64,000 bases of DNA from NCBI GenBank assembly GCA_947172415.1, contig OX359199.1, positions 5,825,384 to 5,889,383 of the forward strand, given 5' to 3'. The notes below the pieces were generated by a model. It saw nothing but the letters and a program-made list of their open reading frames with translations. It was not told where the DNA came from and did no database searches. Below are positions 39,501 to 54,500 of this stretch, one piece after another. Both the position numbers and the translations under genes were made by a program. The stretch comes from Chondrosia reniformis. Taxonomy: Eukaryota; Porifera; Demospongiae; Chondrillida; Chondrillidae. The first letter of the stretch is position 1, and the number at the start of each line of letters is the position of its first letter.

Positions 39501-42500
39501 GCAGTAATGAGAAGTATATAAGGTCTTGCGGCCAGACTAATGCTTTTCCTAAGTATAATATACAGTATATACACCTGCCTATTCTTGTTGTATATATTTC
39601 ATATGTTTATAGCAAATTTAAAAGAATGATTTCTCTGTAATATAAAAACATATTTGTAGATGGTACTTCAAGTAAGTTGCAAGTTCGTTTGACTGGAAGC
39701 TCTAACAGAAGTGGTACAGTTGAACTTGGATTTTATGGTGCTTGGGGTACAATATGTCACCGCAACTGGGATATTCAAGATGCAAATGTGATATGTAAAA
39801 TGCTTGGTTATCCCAGAGCCATAGCTGCCCCACTTCACAGTAGTTTAGGTACTGTTTCAGGAAGAATATGGACAGATTCAGTACAGTGTCGAGGTGGAGA
39901 AACAAATATTCTTGACTGTCAATTTTCTTCATTTGGAACCTATTCCAGCAGTTGTAGTCACTTAACAGATGCTGGAGTGGTTTGTGATGGTGAGTGTACA
40001 TTAAGATGAAAAAATATATACTGAGAAGAGCTAGGGCTCTATCTACATATGTAACACTATTATGCATGCATATAGAAAATGATATTTCTGTATAAAAATC
40101 ATGTCTACAGATGGTACTTCAAGTAAAATGCAAATTAGATTGACTGGAAGCTCTAACAGAAGTGGCACAGTTGAACTTGGATTTTATGGTGCTTGGGGTA
40201 CAATATGTCACCGCAACTGGGATATTCAAGATGCAAATGTGATATGTAAAATGCTTGGTTATCCCAGAGCCATAGCTGCCCCACTTCACAGTAGTTTAGG
40301 TACTGTTTCAGGAAGAATATGGACAGATTCAGTACAGTGTCGAGGTGGAGAAACAAATATTCTTGACTGTCAATTTTCTTCATTTGGAACCTATTCCAGC
40401 AGTTGTAGTCACTTAACAGATGCTGGAGTGGTTTGTGATGGTGAGTGTACATTAAGATGAAAAAATATATACTGAGAAGAGCTAGGGCTCTATCTACATA
40501 TGTAACACTATTATGCATGCATATAGAAAATGATATTTCTGTAAACGTTTATGGAATACCATATAAAAATCATGTCTACAGATGGTACTTCAAGTAAAAT
40601 GCAAATTAGATTGACTGGAAGCTCTAACAGAAGTGGCACAGTTGAACTTGGATTTTATGGTGCTTGGGGTACAATATGTCACCACAACTGGGATATTCAT
40701 GATGCAAATGTGATATGTAAAATGCTTGGTTATCCCAGAGCCATAGCTGCCCCACTTCACAGTAGTTTAGGTACTGTTTCAGGAAGAATATGGACAGATT
40801 CAGTACAATGTCGAGGTGGAGAAACAAATATTCTTGACTGTCAATTTTCTTCATTTGGAACCTATTCCAGCAGTTGTAGTCACTTAACAGATGCTGGAGT
40901 GGTTTGTGAAGGTATGTAAGTAAATAAATGGGTCATATTTTTACATAGGCAGAGAGAGAAATGTTCTTCCTGCTAAGACTATATAATATATGTACATGTA
41001 ATACATATGTAATAACTTGATGACAAAGCAGACACATAGAGGTAATATGTATTCGTTGCAGTACATGAAATGTGCATATTTAGGTGTTGATGTCAAAATA
41101 AGACTTGCTGGAGGAATTGATAAGTCCCAAGGAAGAGTTGAAATTGGCCTTGACGGTGTCTGGGGTACCATATGTCATTATGCATCTGACATCAACATTA
41201 TTGAAGCAACAGTGATCTGTAGACAGCTTGGATATGGAAAAGCGTTGGCTGCTACTTACGAATCATCATTTGGGAGTGGGTATGGTAAGGTATGGTCAAA
41301 TAACATTGACTGCTATGGTGAGGAATCATCAATTCTGGACTGCTCTGGGACATGGGAAATTGTGACGACTTCTACCTGTAATAATCATAACGATGATTTT
41401 GGAGTTATTTGTGGAGGTACGTGTATATACCTAAAGTAGTTAGTATATATAGGATATTTGCAAATCATTTATAATGAAACAATTATATAATACGTATAAG
41501 TACTTTACTATTTCTCAACATTCATGTTTTTGTATATATTCTAGATGAAACTGATGATATTGATATCAGATTGGTGGATAGTTTTAATAACTCATATGGT
41601 CGTGTTGAAATAGGCTTCAAAGGAACTTGGGGGAGTATATGTAGTAATGGTTGGGATATTGCAGATGCCCAGGTGGTCTGTCGTCAACTTGGGTTTACTA
41701 CAGCTCTGGCTGCAACTGCAAGTTCAACTTGGGGAGGAAGTAGTGGGAGAGTGTGGCTTTCCAATGTTAATTGTAATGGACATGAAAAAAACATTCAGGA
41801 GTGTGTCAATTTTAAATGGCAAGAATATTCATGCTCTTCTGGTGAATATGCTGTTGCTATATGCTCGGGTTAGTTTGGTTAAGCACACATACTGTAGGAT
41901 ATATATATAGATAGAGAGATGAATAGGTAGATATGTACGTAGATAGATAGATAGATAGATAGATAGATATAGAGAGGAGAGAGAGAGAAACATTTATAAA
42001 TTATCCTTAACTACATGTAGCAAATTATCGTGAAAGCACACAAGTTCGTCTGGTTTATGGCAGTTCTCCTTCAAATGGTAAAGTAGAGGTTGCAATTAAG
42101 GGACTCTGGGGGAGAATATGCCACAGTGGTTGGAGTTTTCATGAAGCTAATGTAATCTGTGGAATGCTTGGATATAACAGAGGAGTACCAACTCTAAGTT
42201 CTGCTTTTCAAGTTGGATTTGGAAGAATTTGGCTTAATGATGTCAGATGTCATGGGGAAGAAAGCTATATTCAGGATTGTCAGCATAGTGATTGGGGAAG
42301 TTATTCCAGTAGCTGTACCTCTTCAACAGATGCTGGTGTAATCTGCTTTAGTGAGAATTGCATGTGTGGAATTTTGTATGGCCTTGTAATATATATATAT
42401 ACATATGTATATATGCTGCATATATATTAAGAAGTTTCAATAATATGCATAATAACTACGTACGTATATAAAATGTTTTGAAAGTTATCCAGGATACAGC

Positions 42501-45500
42501 ATGATTTTAATGTTTTCTAATTAAAATACTGTAGATGAGAAAGCAGACTTAGAGATCAGGTTAATGAGGGGGAAAGATGAAAGTCAAGGACAAGTTGAAA
42601 TTGGCATAGATGGTGTATGGGGAGGTGTATGTCAGACTGGGTGGGACATTCAAGATGCCACTGTTATCTGCAGGCAGTTAGGTTATACCTATGCACTAGC
42701 AGCCACCTATGATAACAGTTTTGGGAGCAGTTTGAATTCACGTGCTTGGATATCAGATCTGGCATGTAGAGGAGAGGAAGGGACCATATTGGACTGTCCT
42801 TACACTGGATGGAATGTAGCATGTAGCACCGATCAAAGAGCTGGAATTGTCTGTTCAGGTAAGAGTGCTGTTATATATCTAGTCTACATAAGGATGTTTG
42901 TACATATGCTTGTGTACGTGTGTATATGTGCATTAATTCTGGTGCCGTTGTTAACTGAGACTCCTTTAAAACTGTATTTTTAAAAATTAGCATGAATGTG
43001 ACCTACAGCTTACTACCTGGTTGTGAAATGATAATTAGTAGAACATGTGGTCTAGCTATGCACAAATATCATGATGTCCTTAATGCATTGATGTCAAGTT
43101 TCCCGGCTACTAGAGAGTACGGTAGTACTCTCTAAGTAGGAATGGCCGGAAAAAAAATGGCCGCCCTATCCAATGTATTAGCAATCAACACCTCATAAAT
43201 CGCCAACGAAGCGATTTTCGGTTATATTCGGTTATTTGCAGCGATTAATGCACGCTTTCCTAAATGCCAAAACATGTTTCGACGCTCTACACGCTCTATA
43301 GCGTTCAAAAAGCGGCTAACTAGGAATAGACCCACTTCCAAAATTCATTTTTTCTTCTTCTTCTTCTTCTTCTTCTTTTATTGAATAGACTAGCGCTAAT
43401 ATGCGAACTTATGCGGGCACGTACTAGTTATAAATCGTCATAAATATTTCGGAGCTAGGGAATAGACAGCCCTAAATCTGAATGCGCTCTACAATAAGCA
43501 TGTTAAATATGAAGAGCGAAAATTGTGGTCTTCTCGGACGCCATTTTTTAATTAAGAGATCATGGTTTTCGGCATATTTCTCTTGTCTAAGACGTTATTT
43601 TGAGATCTTCGCCAAGAAAACTTTCAAATCAATTTAAAACTAGTAATATTAAGAGGAAAAAAGGGGGAATACAAGTAAATAAAAAACATTTACAAAAATG
43701 ATGTTAGAAGTAGGAATGGTAGTGTTCACTAATACATCTGCAAAAAGTATCGAAACAAGACACTGATTATATGATAAGGCTAATCATACAGAAGTTACAT
43801 ATATACTGAAATTTAAGTAAATTAACCATACACTTCTGTGTTTGGGCGCACCATTCCTACTTAAGGTTAGTGCGCCCAAACACAGAAGTGTATGGTTAAT
43901 TTACTTAAATTTCAGTATATATGTAACTTCTGTATGATTAGCCTTATCATATAATCAGTGTCTTGTTTCGATACTTTTTGCAGATGTATTAGTGAACACT
44001 ACCATTCCTACTTCTAACATCATTTTTGTAAATGTTTTTTATTTACTTTAGTATATAGTACCTACATGTATCATTCAATGCTGTATATAAAACCTTTAAA
44101 CTTTACTGTAATATATATACGCAGACATAAAGAGGGTATATATCATATAAACATATATATATATACAGTGCAAGTTACAATATACAAAGGTAATCTAATA
44201 TAATATAATATAAATAATTAAATAATTCATATGGCTCCAAGAAAGAACCTAAAAACAAAATGGGCATATCATCATAAAGATTAGGGTATAAAACTCGTTT
44301 CAAATTAAGGGATTTTTTATTTAGGTCTCCGTTTGTTAGAAAACGGAGGACAAAGTTTGCATATAAAAGGCCATAGGACTATAGAAAACCTATGGGAAAT
44401 TTATATGCAAACCACGTGTTATATTGATAAAAATTGTCAGTTTGTCAGATAACTGTGAAATCAACATATATCATGGTACATGTGTATAAGAAACGTCTGG
44501 CGAAGTTTTGCTTAATTAAATGAGCAAAATAATCAAGATATAATGAAGAATTCAAGGTTACGATTGCGCAAGCTGGTGATGTATTGTGATGTTTCTCTAA
44601 TGCGTCACCAACACCTTCGTATGTCGCTCCGTACACACATTTTGTGAATCATGTGACGTTGCCAAAACGTCACCGACTCGTTGCTAAAGAAGATCATCCT
44701 TTCGAGAACGGCTATGAGAAGTCGACGCTCTCCTACGAGAAGGAGCTACCGAATAAGCGAATTGTAGCGAAGGTTAGATAAAACGTATTTGTATACGTTC
44801 ATGCTAAGTTTAAGCCAAAAGTGTTGCTATATATATTGATGTAAAGAAATAAAAGAAATTCGTTTAGACGACCGTAGTAAAACTGTTTTATATATATATA
44901 TATATACACATATGAATAAGGAGTGTTATATTAAGCATGTTTAAATACAATCAAGTACTACACAGTGCAAGTTACAAATTTATACACGGATGCAAGTGAC
45001 TCCCAAGATAATCACACTAAGGTATATAATATAATACAGATGCAAATGACTCCCAAAATAATTACAATCAGGTATATTAAACGCTACAAGATTTTATAGC
45101 CACACTGAAATTCTCAACTGCTGCATACAGAGTAGTAGTCTCTACAGATCATATAAGGTTAAACACATAGCCTTCCAATTACCTTTTCACACCTTAGTAT
45201 AGACTGAAGATGCTGCATCTGCATGCCATTATCAGCAAAAACTCCAGTCTCATGCAGGGGGTCTCAGCCAATAATCACCGCAGATTTGACTTGCCTTGAG
45301 TGTGAGCTAGGAGTACCGTTGCTTGCTTGCATGTATTCACATAAACAACAGGGTGAGAGACGATTTGGTAACTTGCACACAAGGGACATTGTTCATGAAA
45401 TACATTAAAGGCCCCAGCCTTTATGTCCCTTGTGTGCAAGTTACCAAATCGTCTCTCACCCTGTTGTTTATGTGAATACATGCAAGCAAGCAACGGTACT

Positions 45501-48500
45501 CCTAGCTCACACTCAAGGCAAGTCAAATCTGCGGTGATTATTGGCTGAGACCCCCTGCATGAGACTGGAGTTTTTGCTGATAATGGCATGCAGATGCAGC
45601 ATCTTCAGTCTATACTAAGGTGTGAAAAGGTAATTGGAAGGCTATGTGTTTAACCTTATATGATCTGTAGAGACTACTACTCTGTATGCAGCAGTTGAGA
45701 ATTTCAGTGTGGCTATAAAATCTTGTAGCGTTTAATATACCTGATTGTAATTATTTTGGGAGTCATTTGCATCTGTATTATATTATATACCTTAGTGTGA
45801 TTATCTTGGGAGTCACTTGCATCCGTGTATAAATTTGTAACTTGCACTGTGTAGTACTTGATTGTATTTAAACATGCTTAATATATATATATATATATAC
45901 AGTACAAGTTATAATATATAAATTCAACTCTCAAAGGTAGTGTAAAGAAGTGTGTTCTGGTAACATTCAGTGATCAATAACCATATTCATATATTACATA
46001 TTATTGTGTATTTTAATAACTGTACATATACATACAATTACAGATGAGGCACCAGTAGTGGATATTAGACTTGTTGATGGGATAGATTCCTCTCAAGGTC
46101 GTGTTGAAGTTGGTCTAAATGGAGCCTGGGGAACAGTATGTGACTATGGGTGGGATATCCTAGATGCCAATGTGGTCTGCAGACAGCTTGGTTTTGATGA
46201 GGCCCTCGCTGCCACACATGACTCATCATTTGGTTATGGAAGTGGGAGAATATGGCTCTATAATGTAAGCTGCAATGGAGGAGAAAGGGGCTTGCTTAAC
46301 TGCAGTCACAGTGGTTGGGGCAGTAGGTCTTCATCATGTGATCATGCTAATGTTGCAGGAGTTATTTGTAAAAAAGGTTGGTAATTTCATTAAGAGTACA
46401 CAAGTACCTCATATAACAAAGTTACACTTTGCAGCACAAAATCTGTTTTCCTTCAAAAAAATATACAGTACATGTGTGCACATTGTTAACTGCATATGTT
46501 ATATACGTATGCATAGTATAACAGTATGCTTTGCATTTGTAGGAAATAATGAATAACATGAACAGAACAAGTACCTGATTTGCATGTTGAAACTGGAAAC
46601 ATATTTTGTGCTGCATCACAATTAATTAGTTTATTTTGTAAATTTGAAAGTTACATAAACATGATGTTGAATTAATTACACTTTGAACAATGCATTCATC
46701 ACTCTTAGTAGTATGGGCAATCCCTCCTTATTGCAATAATTAATTGGTTTGTTTTTAGCAAATGGTCCTGGCCTGCAGATAAAGCTTCTCAGAAATTCTG
46801 AAGACTCTGAATTGCAGGGTACTGTGTTGGTGGGTCTAAATGATGCCTGGGGAGCCATTCATTATTATTATTGGAATATTCATGAAGCTAATGTCATTTG
46901 TCGACATCTTGGTTACAAATCAGCTTTGGCTACACAAAGTACAGTCACTTACACAAGTTGGCCAGGAAGATTTTGGCTTTACAATCTACAATGTTCTGGA
47001 AGAGAAGATGAACTACTGGATTGTCCAGGAGTGACTTGGGGGGTTGTAACACCCTATTGTAGAGCTGCCACAATAACTTGTATAAGTGAGCTGTTACTGT
47101 ATATGGGGAAAAGTACTAGTGTACGTATGCAATGTCTACACAATAAATACATGTACCTCTACAAATCTGCTGCATTGTACTTATTCCATTGTTCCTAATA
47201 ATAATGATTTTTTATCAATGTGACAAAGATTGAAAAAGATCAATAAAGAATAGTGGGTTTACAAAATAATATAAACAGGTTTCTGTTCCAGGAGGTACGT
47301 AGTGTGCATTATAAATTCTGATTGGTTAAATTAATAGGAGTGATGATTGATTTACAATGGATGTATATATTCAAATGACCAAATCTGTAAAAAAGTGATA
47401 GTGATTTTTAAACCTGTCAGTTAGGTACTTACATATGTGGACATACTGCTTTATGTAAATATTTTGTAGTTAATGATAATGAGTTTGTACGTACCTTGAA
47501 ATTTATATTTAATGTACTGCTTCCCATTTCCTGACTTACAGGTGAAGTTCTCTTACCAGATACCTCAACAGTAACAATTTCCCCCCAAACAAGCAACATA
47601 GCAACAGGAGAGGATATGATGTTAATGTGTACCTTCACTGAAATAGACTTAAAAGACTTCTCTGTACAATGGTTGGTCAATGGATCAAGCCTAGATATGA
47701 ATAATTACATCATTCATAAGACTACCAACTCGTCCCAGATATTATTTAGAACAACAAACTTCAGTTTATCAGGAGAATATTCATGTTCACTTTTGGACAA
47801 CGTTGAATTGACCGCAAGTGCTACTGTTGACATTCAACCAGGTAAAATGAATTTTCTTGACAAAATTTTCTGAAGAATCTGTAGGATATACATATATACA
47901 TACGTATGAAACAGCAGCACATGTAGATATGTTTATGTATTCTTCATATAGGCTGCCTGCCAGGACTGTTTCCTCAGTCTGCAGCTATAGGTGACAGCTA
48001 CACAATACCTTGCACTGAAGTGTTTGATGGAATGAACCCACGTGAAGAAGCAAAATGGTCTTGCAAGAGTAACCTGCAGTGGAACCTGGATCTCTCCTCA
48101 TGTTCCTTAAATGAGTCATCAAATAATGAAGTGCTCCTACTCTCTTTATTAATTATGGAAGACTATTCTTCATTATCAAGAGAGAATTTGGAAAATTTGG
48201 TAAAGGCTGTCATTAGAAATGTATTTCTACAAGTTATGATTACTTTGTTTCTTTTTTAAAAGATTCACAATAATCTTCAAGGGATAGCTAATATTCTTTT
48301 TAACATGTCTGTTTTACTCAATATAACTGGAAATACTGGAAGGCAGGGATCTACATTAGTTAACATATATTTAGAAGAAGCAAGTTTTGAGGACATCGAT
48401 CATGAGTTACAGAACAGGGATTTACACATCCTCAATAAATTCAATAGTATACCAGTTAAAATTGTTCACAAACTCCTACTAACTCCTGCAGGTAAGAATC

Positions 48501-51500
48501 AGAAGACATTGTATTATACATTTATGTTATAGTAACTCTATGTTCATGTGTGAAGCTCAATTGCAGTTGGCTATAGCTAGTAACTATACATTTGTATAGG
48601 TTCAGTGGCCACCAAAAGCAGTTGTGGTCTATTTATTATGCATTCTTCTAGATATATATGATATTAACTGTGCATGAGCATTAGCATTTTCCATTATAGA
48701 ATTCTGTGACTGTCCACTTGTTGTCAGGCCTCCCATACTTCATGAGAGTCCCATAGCTAAAGCAGCATTGTGCAGAGCTCCAAAGCATTCTCCAATTGCT
48801 TGTGGGTGTCATTCAAGTGAAGACTGTCAGGTATAAGAGTAGAACAATTACTTTACCCAACTTGATAACTTTTATAAGCTTTTGCTAGGAAGTCATTATC
48901 AGAGTAAATGCTGTTATTTGTTTGTAACCACATCAAAGGGAAGGTGATGTGTGTATGTACAGTACTTAAAGGAAGAAGTATATACGTATATAGACAGTAT
49001 TATGATCTCTGTATTATGATAACAAGTAAATAAAGCCTGGAATATAATTTCACCAAAGAGCATGACTGTGCGTACATATATATATGTATATACACTGTAT
49101 AAAAATGATTATTATATTGTCCATATTCACCTTATGCAGTGCACTGGTATATTTACCAGTTTTAGAGAGCAATGTTCTACAGATAAAGATGGAGATGGAA
49201 TACCTGACTCATTGGTTTGTCAAAACTATATGTATACATATATTATATACATTTCACATAAAAACGTAAGATATATGTATGCCGACTTCAGTCCACTATG
49301 TATCTTATGTATAGTGTGGTAGCTTTGCTTGTTATTTTTATATTTCTTTAATTATATGTGTACATGCATACATTTAATTTGCAAATGGTGGTATTTAGGA
49401 AGTTTTTAAAATAACTCAGTGAGTGCAAGGGTAGCAGCCCCATAAGTTGTTTTAAATCAAATTACTTGTTTATATTTCACGGATATAAATATTAATGTGT
49501 TTGTGTATTCACATCTTACCATATGTGACTATACTCACAGGATACCTGTAGTGGATGCTGTCTTCCACATTACAATTATGGCTTTCATTGGCCCCGGACA
49601 TCACAAGGATTACAAGTCTCCATCCCCTGTTCCTTCATTCACCCATCAATGAGTGGTTTTTCACAGATAACCAGATTGTGCAACACAAGGGGTAGATGGG
49701 ACCCAGTTGATACTAGTGGCTGTACAGTGAATTCTGAGGCAGATCACTTTGCTATTGTTGTTCTTGAAGTGATAACTCATGCATCAGTTACGGATGTAAA
49801 GTCAAATGAAAAACAGTTTCTAAAAGAGGTATGCATATGCATGTTATCAAGAGTACATACGAGATACTCTTGTAAAAAATTAGTGCTTTGAGCAATTAGA
49901 TGATATAATGTATATTTGGCTTTTATTTTTAAATGTAGTTTGAAAACAGTTTAGTGGGCTACAACATCTCAACTTATGATAGCAAATACTTTCCTCTAAC
50001 TCCTGAAAAGACTATACTCACACTTATTCTTACACTACCGCCAGAAGTACCTGATACTGTAATAGGAGAACTCAACTCATCAAAACTCTTAGAATACCAT
50101 CAGGTTCCACTGGAAAGTGTTTCATTTATGCAAGGATTTACAGCTTCAGGTAACAATATACTGACACTTACATTTGTTGATATGTTATAAGGGAGTATTA
50201 CATGTATGTACGTATATTCTTTTATAAATACTACAGATATATGTACCTGTTCAAACAATGACTATTCTAAGAAGTTAATAACTCTGTGTTTTGGACAAGG
50301 TTCTTCGCCATGTGACTGCAGTAGAGACACATGTAAAGTATGCTGAGATTATATATAGGTGTAAAGCCATTGATATTTTGTGATAAGAGACTCAAATAGC
50401 ATATATAATGTATACAGCATATCAAATGTCATTTATGAGGAGAAACATTGATATATATGTCCAGTGTATATATTTATGTACACTAATTAAAATTTATGTT
50501 TTATTATCCAATTGACTTATATATACGTATATGACCAGTTACTATGTAGCTTGATTGTATAACATGTAAATATTATATATACAGTATTAATATTTGATTA
50601 CTTGCAGTGTGCAGACCCTTATATAGCTGTATATGATAATACTCTGGAGAGTACCTATACTTTAAAATGTTCCCTTGACACTGATGGAGATCAGATCGCA
50701 GACTTTCAAGTATGTTTGTACTTTTTAAAAAAGAAACTCTTTTTCATCCACCCTAAACATTAAATAGTTGTTATTGATATAACATGGTATACATCTTTTA
50801 ATTGTAGGATTCACAACCTCTTAAATATGATGGTATCACAAACAGTCCAGCTTGCGTAGGTACGTACGTAGGTACTGCAAATATAAACACACATCTTAAG
50901 TACAAACATTACTTACGTATATAGAGCTTGCAATCGGTTCTCTTGCAATTTCCACTTTGTTCAGCTAAAACTAGCAAGTCCTGCCCTGAGTCAGTATCTT
51001 ATGGAATTAGATGGTCTCTCACTGAACCGTGCTCGTATGATATAAAAAGATGTACACAAGAAATTGGAAATACAACAGGTATGTGCAATTTTGAGATTTA
51101 TCAGATAATGACTATATACAGTAACTTAAGCCTGAAGACACTTATTACATAATATATTATATTTTGCATTCAGATGTACATACTGTATGGTCATATTATT
51201 TATAAACTGTATACTTATTAGGCCTAGCCCAGAGACTTTGCAATGGTGATGGTGTATGGGAAAAGGCAAATGTTTTGCAGTGTGAATCCAAACTTTTCAG
51301 AGATGCAAGACTTACAGTGAGTATAAACAAAATGATTTGGAAATGTTCATTTAGATCTTAACCACATAGCAATTAAAGGTAATGCAATTATTGTTATACG
51401 TACGTACATGTGTATATGTATGCATTATAGAATGGAAGAATCAGAGATTCAATCATGTCCAATGTGTTAGTCCAAGAAGGGGGAACTGTTTCTTTAAATG

Positions 51501-54500
51501 ATGATCATTTATTGTTGTTGGAGGACACCAGTATGAGTCTGAAGAATGGAACTCAGCAAACTGGCAGAGTTGTGTTTCCATTAGAACTCAATACTACAAT
51601 GTCGTTTTTGGATTTATTCTCCAGGTACATGTACATATGTACGTATATTTATCTACCTACCTACCTACCTACCTACCTACCTACCTACCTACTCTAAATG
51701 TTTAACCATTATACGTAGTTTATCAAAAAAATCAAATCTTCTCCAGTCAGAAAACGCTGTTATGCAACTTAAGGTATGTACCACTATATTATATTATACA
51801 TTCAAATTTGTATTAAATTAAGCATAGTTCATTTTTTGAAATTAATGTAAATGTTGCAGTGATAAAATTAGAAATTGGTATACTTCTCTAAATCTAAGTT
51901 TACCACATTATCAATAGGAAAACAGTCTATGTATTCTAATTCCTTAACCTTACTGATGTCATCATGTCTTAGGAAAATGTTTTAGATTATTCATACGTAT
52001 AAAATATAAATACATTATTATAGTTGTTCTTTTTAATATAATCTTTTATAGAATGCCTTTTCCATAGCAAGCAATGTACTGGATCCAAACCAGAAACCAG
52101 CTTGGGATTCCCTAAATGATGTAAATTTCTTATACTGTACAATCTAAAATGTTTATCTTATTAAGTATATGTACGTATAGGTATTATATTTACGTAGTTT
52201 AACCAAATGATGTATATAATTAATTCTGTAGTTTGAAACCAAGCTGGGACCAGCAGATTTGTTAATGCAGTCTGAGAGTGTAGCCTTGTCTTATGCAGAA
52301 GAGTACATTAGCTTGTCATCATCTATCAAAATTCCATCATTCACAGCTAATAATATTGGTTTGTGTACTGTACGCATATTGTGGGTTTGAGTGGTATTGT
52401 GGTTTCCAACTGAGTGTTTGCTCGTATATGAAGAGACATTGATTTCATATAATTATTTTATATGGTATATTAGCCATTAATAGTGAGACTATAATCAGTG
52501 AAGGACCTACTGCTCAGGATATAGTGTTAGGTTTCGAGGACACCAGCGGAGATCAAAGTGATATGCGCTCTTTTGTATATCTGAGTAAATCACTTGTCCA
52601 AAGACTCAGAAAAAGCCAAAAAAGTAAGTAATATATATAAGTACGTACGTGTAAACATATTCCTTTATGTTGCTTCATGAACATACGTATACGAAATGTT
52701 TTTATTCCATCCAAGGCTATCCGGTGATTGGACTACAGATCAATCAACTGCAGAATTATCTCAGTAGATTTGGTGAAGAATCAAAAGGAGATGCTAAGTA
52801 TAAATAAACGTGTATTTATGTATAACTTATACAAAGCTGCATGTTTTAGACATTACATACGTACAGAGGTATGTATATATTATTTATTATTGCATAATAC
52901 GTACGTATATATATGTACATATAGGGAGGCAAGTGACCAAGTCTCTAACTCAAAGATCATCTCAATTCAGATTGGGTTGGATGGTGAAAACTTTACAGAT
53001 ATTTTGGAAAAAGATCCAATAGAATTGCAATTTGATTTAAAAAAAGTATTTGCCAATATTGTTATGACTGATCAAGCCTTTATAACATTCCCTAAATGTT
53101 CTCATTTTAGGACAACTTCCAAAAAAAGGAGAATTACAAGTGTGCCTTTTGGGATTTCAACATAAATAGTTGGTCTTTGGAAGGAATTTCTACATATTTA
53201 GATGAAAATGTTGTCAAATGCAAAAGTAAACATCTTACAAGCTTTGCTCTTCTGGTTCAAGTTAGTAGTGAAGTAAGTTATGTCTAATTTAATATTCATA
53301 CACACACATTATGATATTTGACAGATTGTATTATTTGAATAAGTCTCTGCTGTAATCTGTTCCAATAACTAATTCATTTGTTATACATACTTAACATTAG
53401 CAAAGCAGTTTAAATTGCCATATTTGTTTGCTATATCCATAAGTATAAACATCATACATGTAAGTAAAGAAAATATGTACATACGTATGCACTGTACTTG
53501 TTGTAAAATACAGTATGTATGGAGTGATTATATAAATATATCACAAATCATAAAACTTTCATACACCTTAGGCATCTGAAATTTCTGAAGAACATAAATT
53601 TGCATTGAGTCTAGCAAGCTACTTTGGATGTAGCATTTCTCTTTTGGCACTGTTCTTTAGCATCATTTTCTTCATAACCTTAAGGTACACATCCATTAAT
53701 GTAATTAATACAAAATTGTCTTAATTTGTAAATTTTGATTTCTATATTACCAATATAGGGGGCAACTTATAAAGATACTCATCAATTTCATTCATTTAAA
53801 TCTTTCCATATCACTCTTTTGTGGAATACTGCTGTTTTTGGTTGGTGTTGAAAATGCTAAGACATCCACGGTACAGCTCTTGTGCATACCTATGTAAATA
53901 CTGTACATACTGTGTATACGTAGAAGTATGTACAAACATGTATGTATGTATATACCTATATACAACTACAATAATTGTCTCATTTCAGGTGGCCTGTACT
54001 ACTGTTGCAACCTTGTTGCATTACTTCTTCTTATCTGCATTCTTTTGGATGTTCTGTGAGGGTCTTCATCTCTACAGAATGTTTCACTACACCTTCAATT
54101 TGAATAAGAAGAAATGGATCTACTATTATTTGGCCATTGGATGGGGTACGTCAACCTGGAGTAGTAGAATTGGATGGTTTTGCAAAATGATTTAAGCTTT
54201 TTAATGGATGCATTGTTATGTACTGTATACGTATGTACTTAATATTAAAATAATGGTTAGGCAAGGATGGTGTTTTAGAGATGAAAATATTTTCTCCTTA
54301 AATTACGTACGTATGTGTATGTATATTTATGTATGCATTTGTATGAGAATAAAGTCTATCTAGTTTAGGACGTTTCAACCTGGAGGTCTTCATCGGCATA
54401 ATATATAATGCCAACGAAGATCTCCGGTAGTAAAATAGTAAATCCATGTTGCTGATGCTCAATACGGCTTTATTCTCATAATGATTGCAACAAGTACTCC

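Larger units (their letters stand above)
36963..47085 (+). other. Gene B SRCR array: 13 single-exon SRCR domains
   Basis: Exons: 36963-37289, 37780-38109, 38230-38565, 38734-39063, 39660-39989, 40111-40440, 40582-40911, 41084-41416, 41545-41868, 42021-42350, 42535-42858, 46044-46376, 46759-47085. All are multiples of three in phase 1/1. The exons at 39660 and 40111 are almost the same sequence including flanking intron, so one is a recent duplicate; the one at 40582 is also very close. The last domain (46759) reads W-G-A-I-H where every other has Cys, so it lacks the first conserved cysteine and leaves its partner unpaired. Confidence 0.93.

Noticed and set aside
39702-40854. Repeated long minus-strand frames over the SRCR exons of gene B
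   Set aside because: They are shadows of plus-strand SRCR exons, repeated because the exons themselves are repeated.
45223-45589. Matching open frames on opposite strands (45223-45408 plus, 45275-45589 minus) giving the same peptide
   Set aside because: They are mirror images created by the long palindrome. No codon-like conservation, splice sites or family match support a gene.
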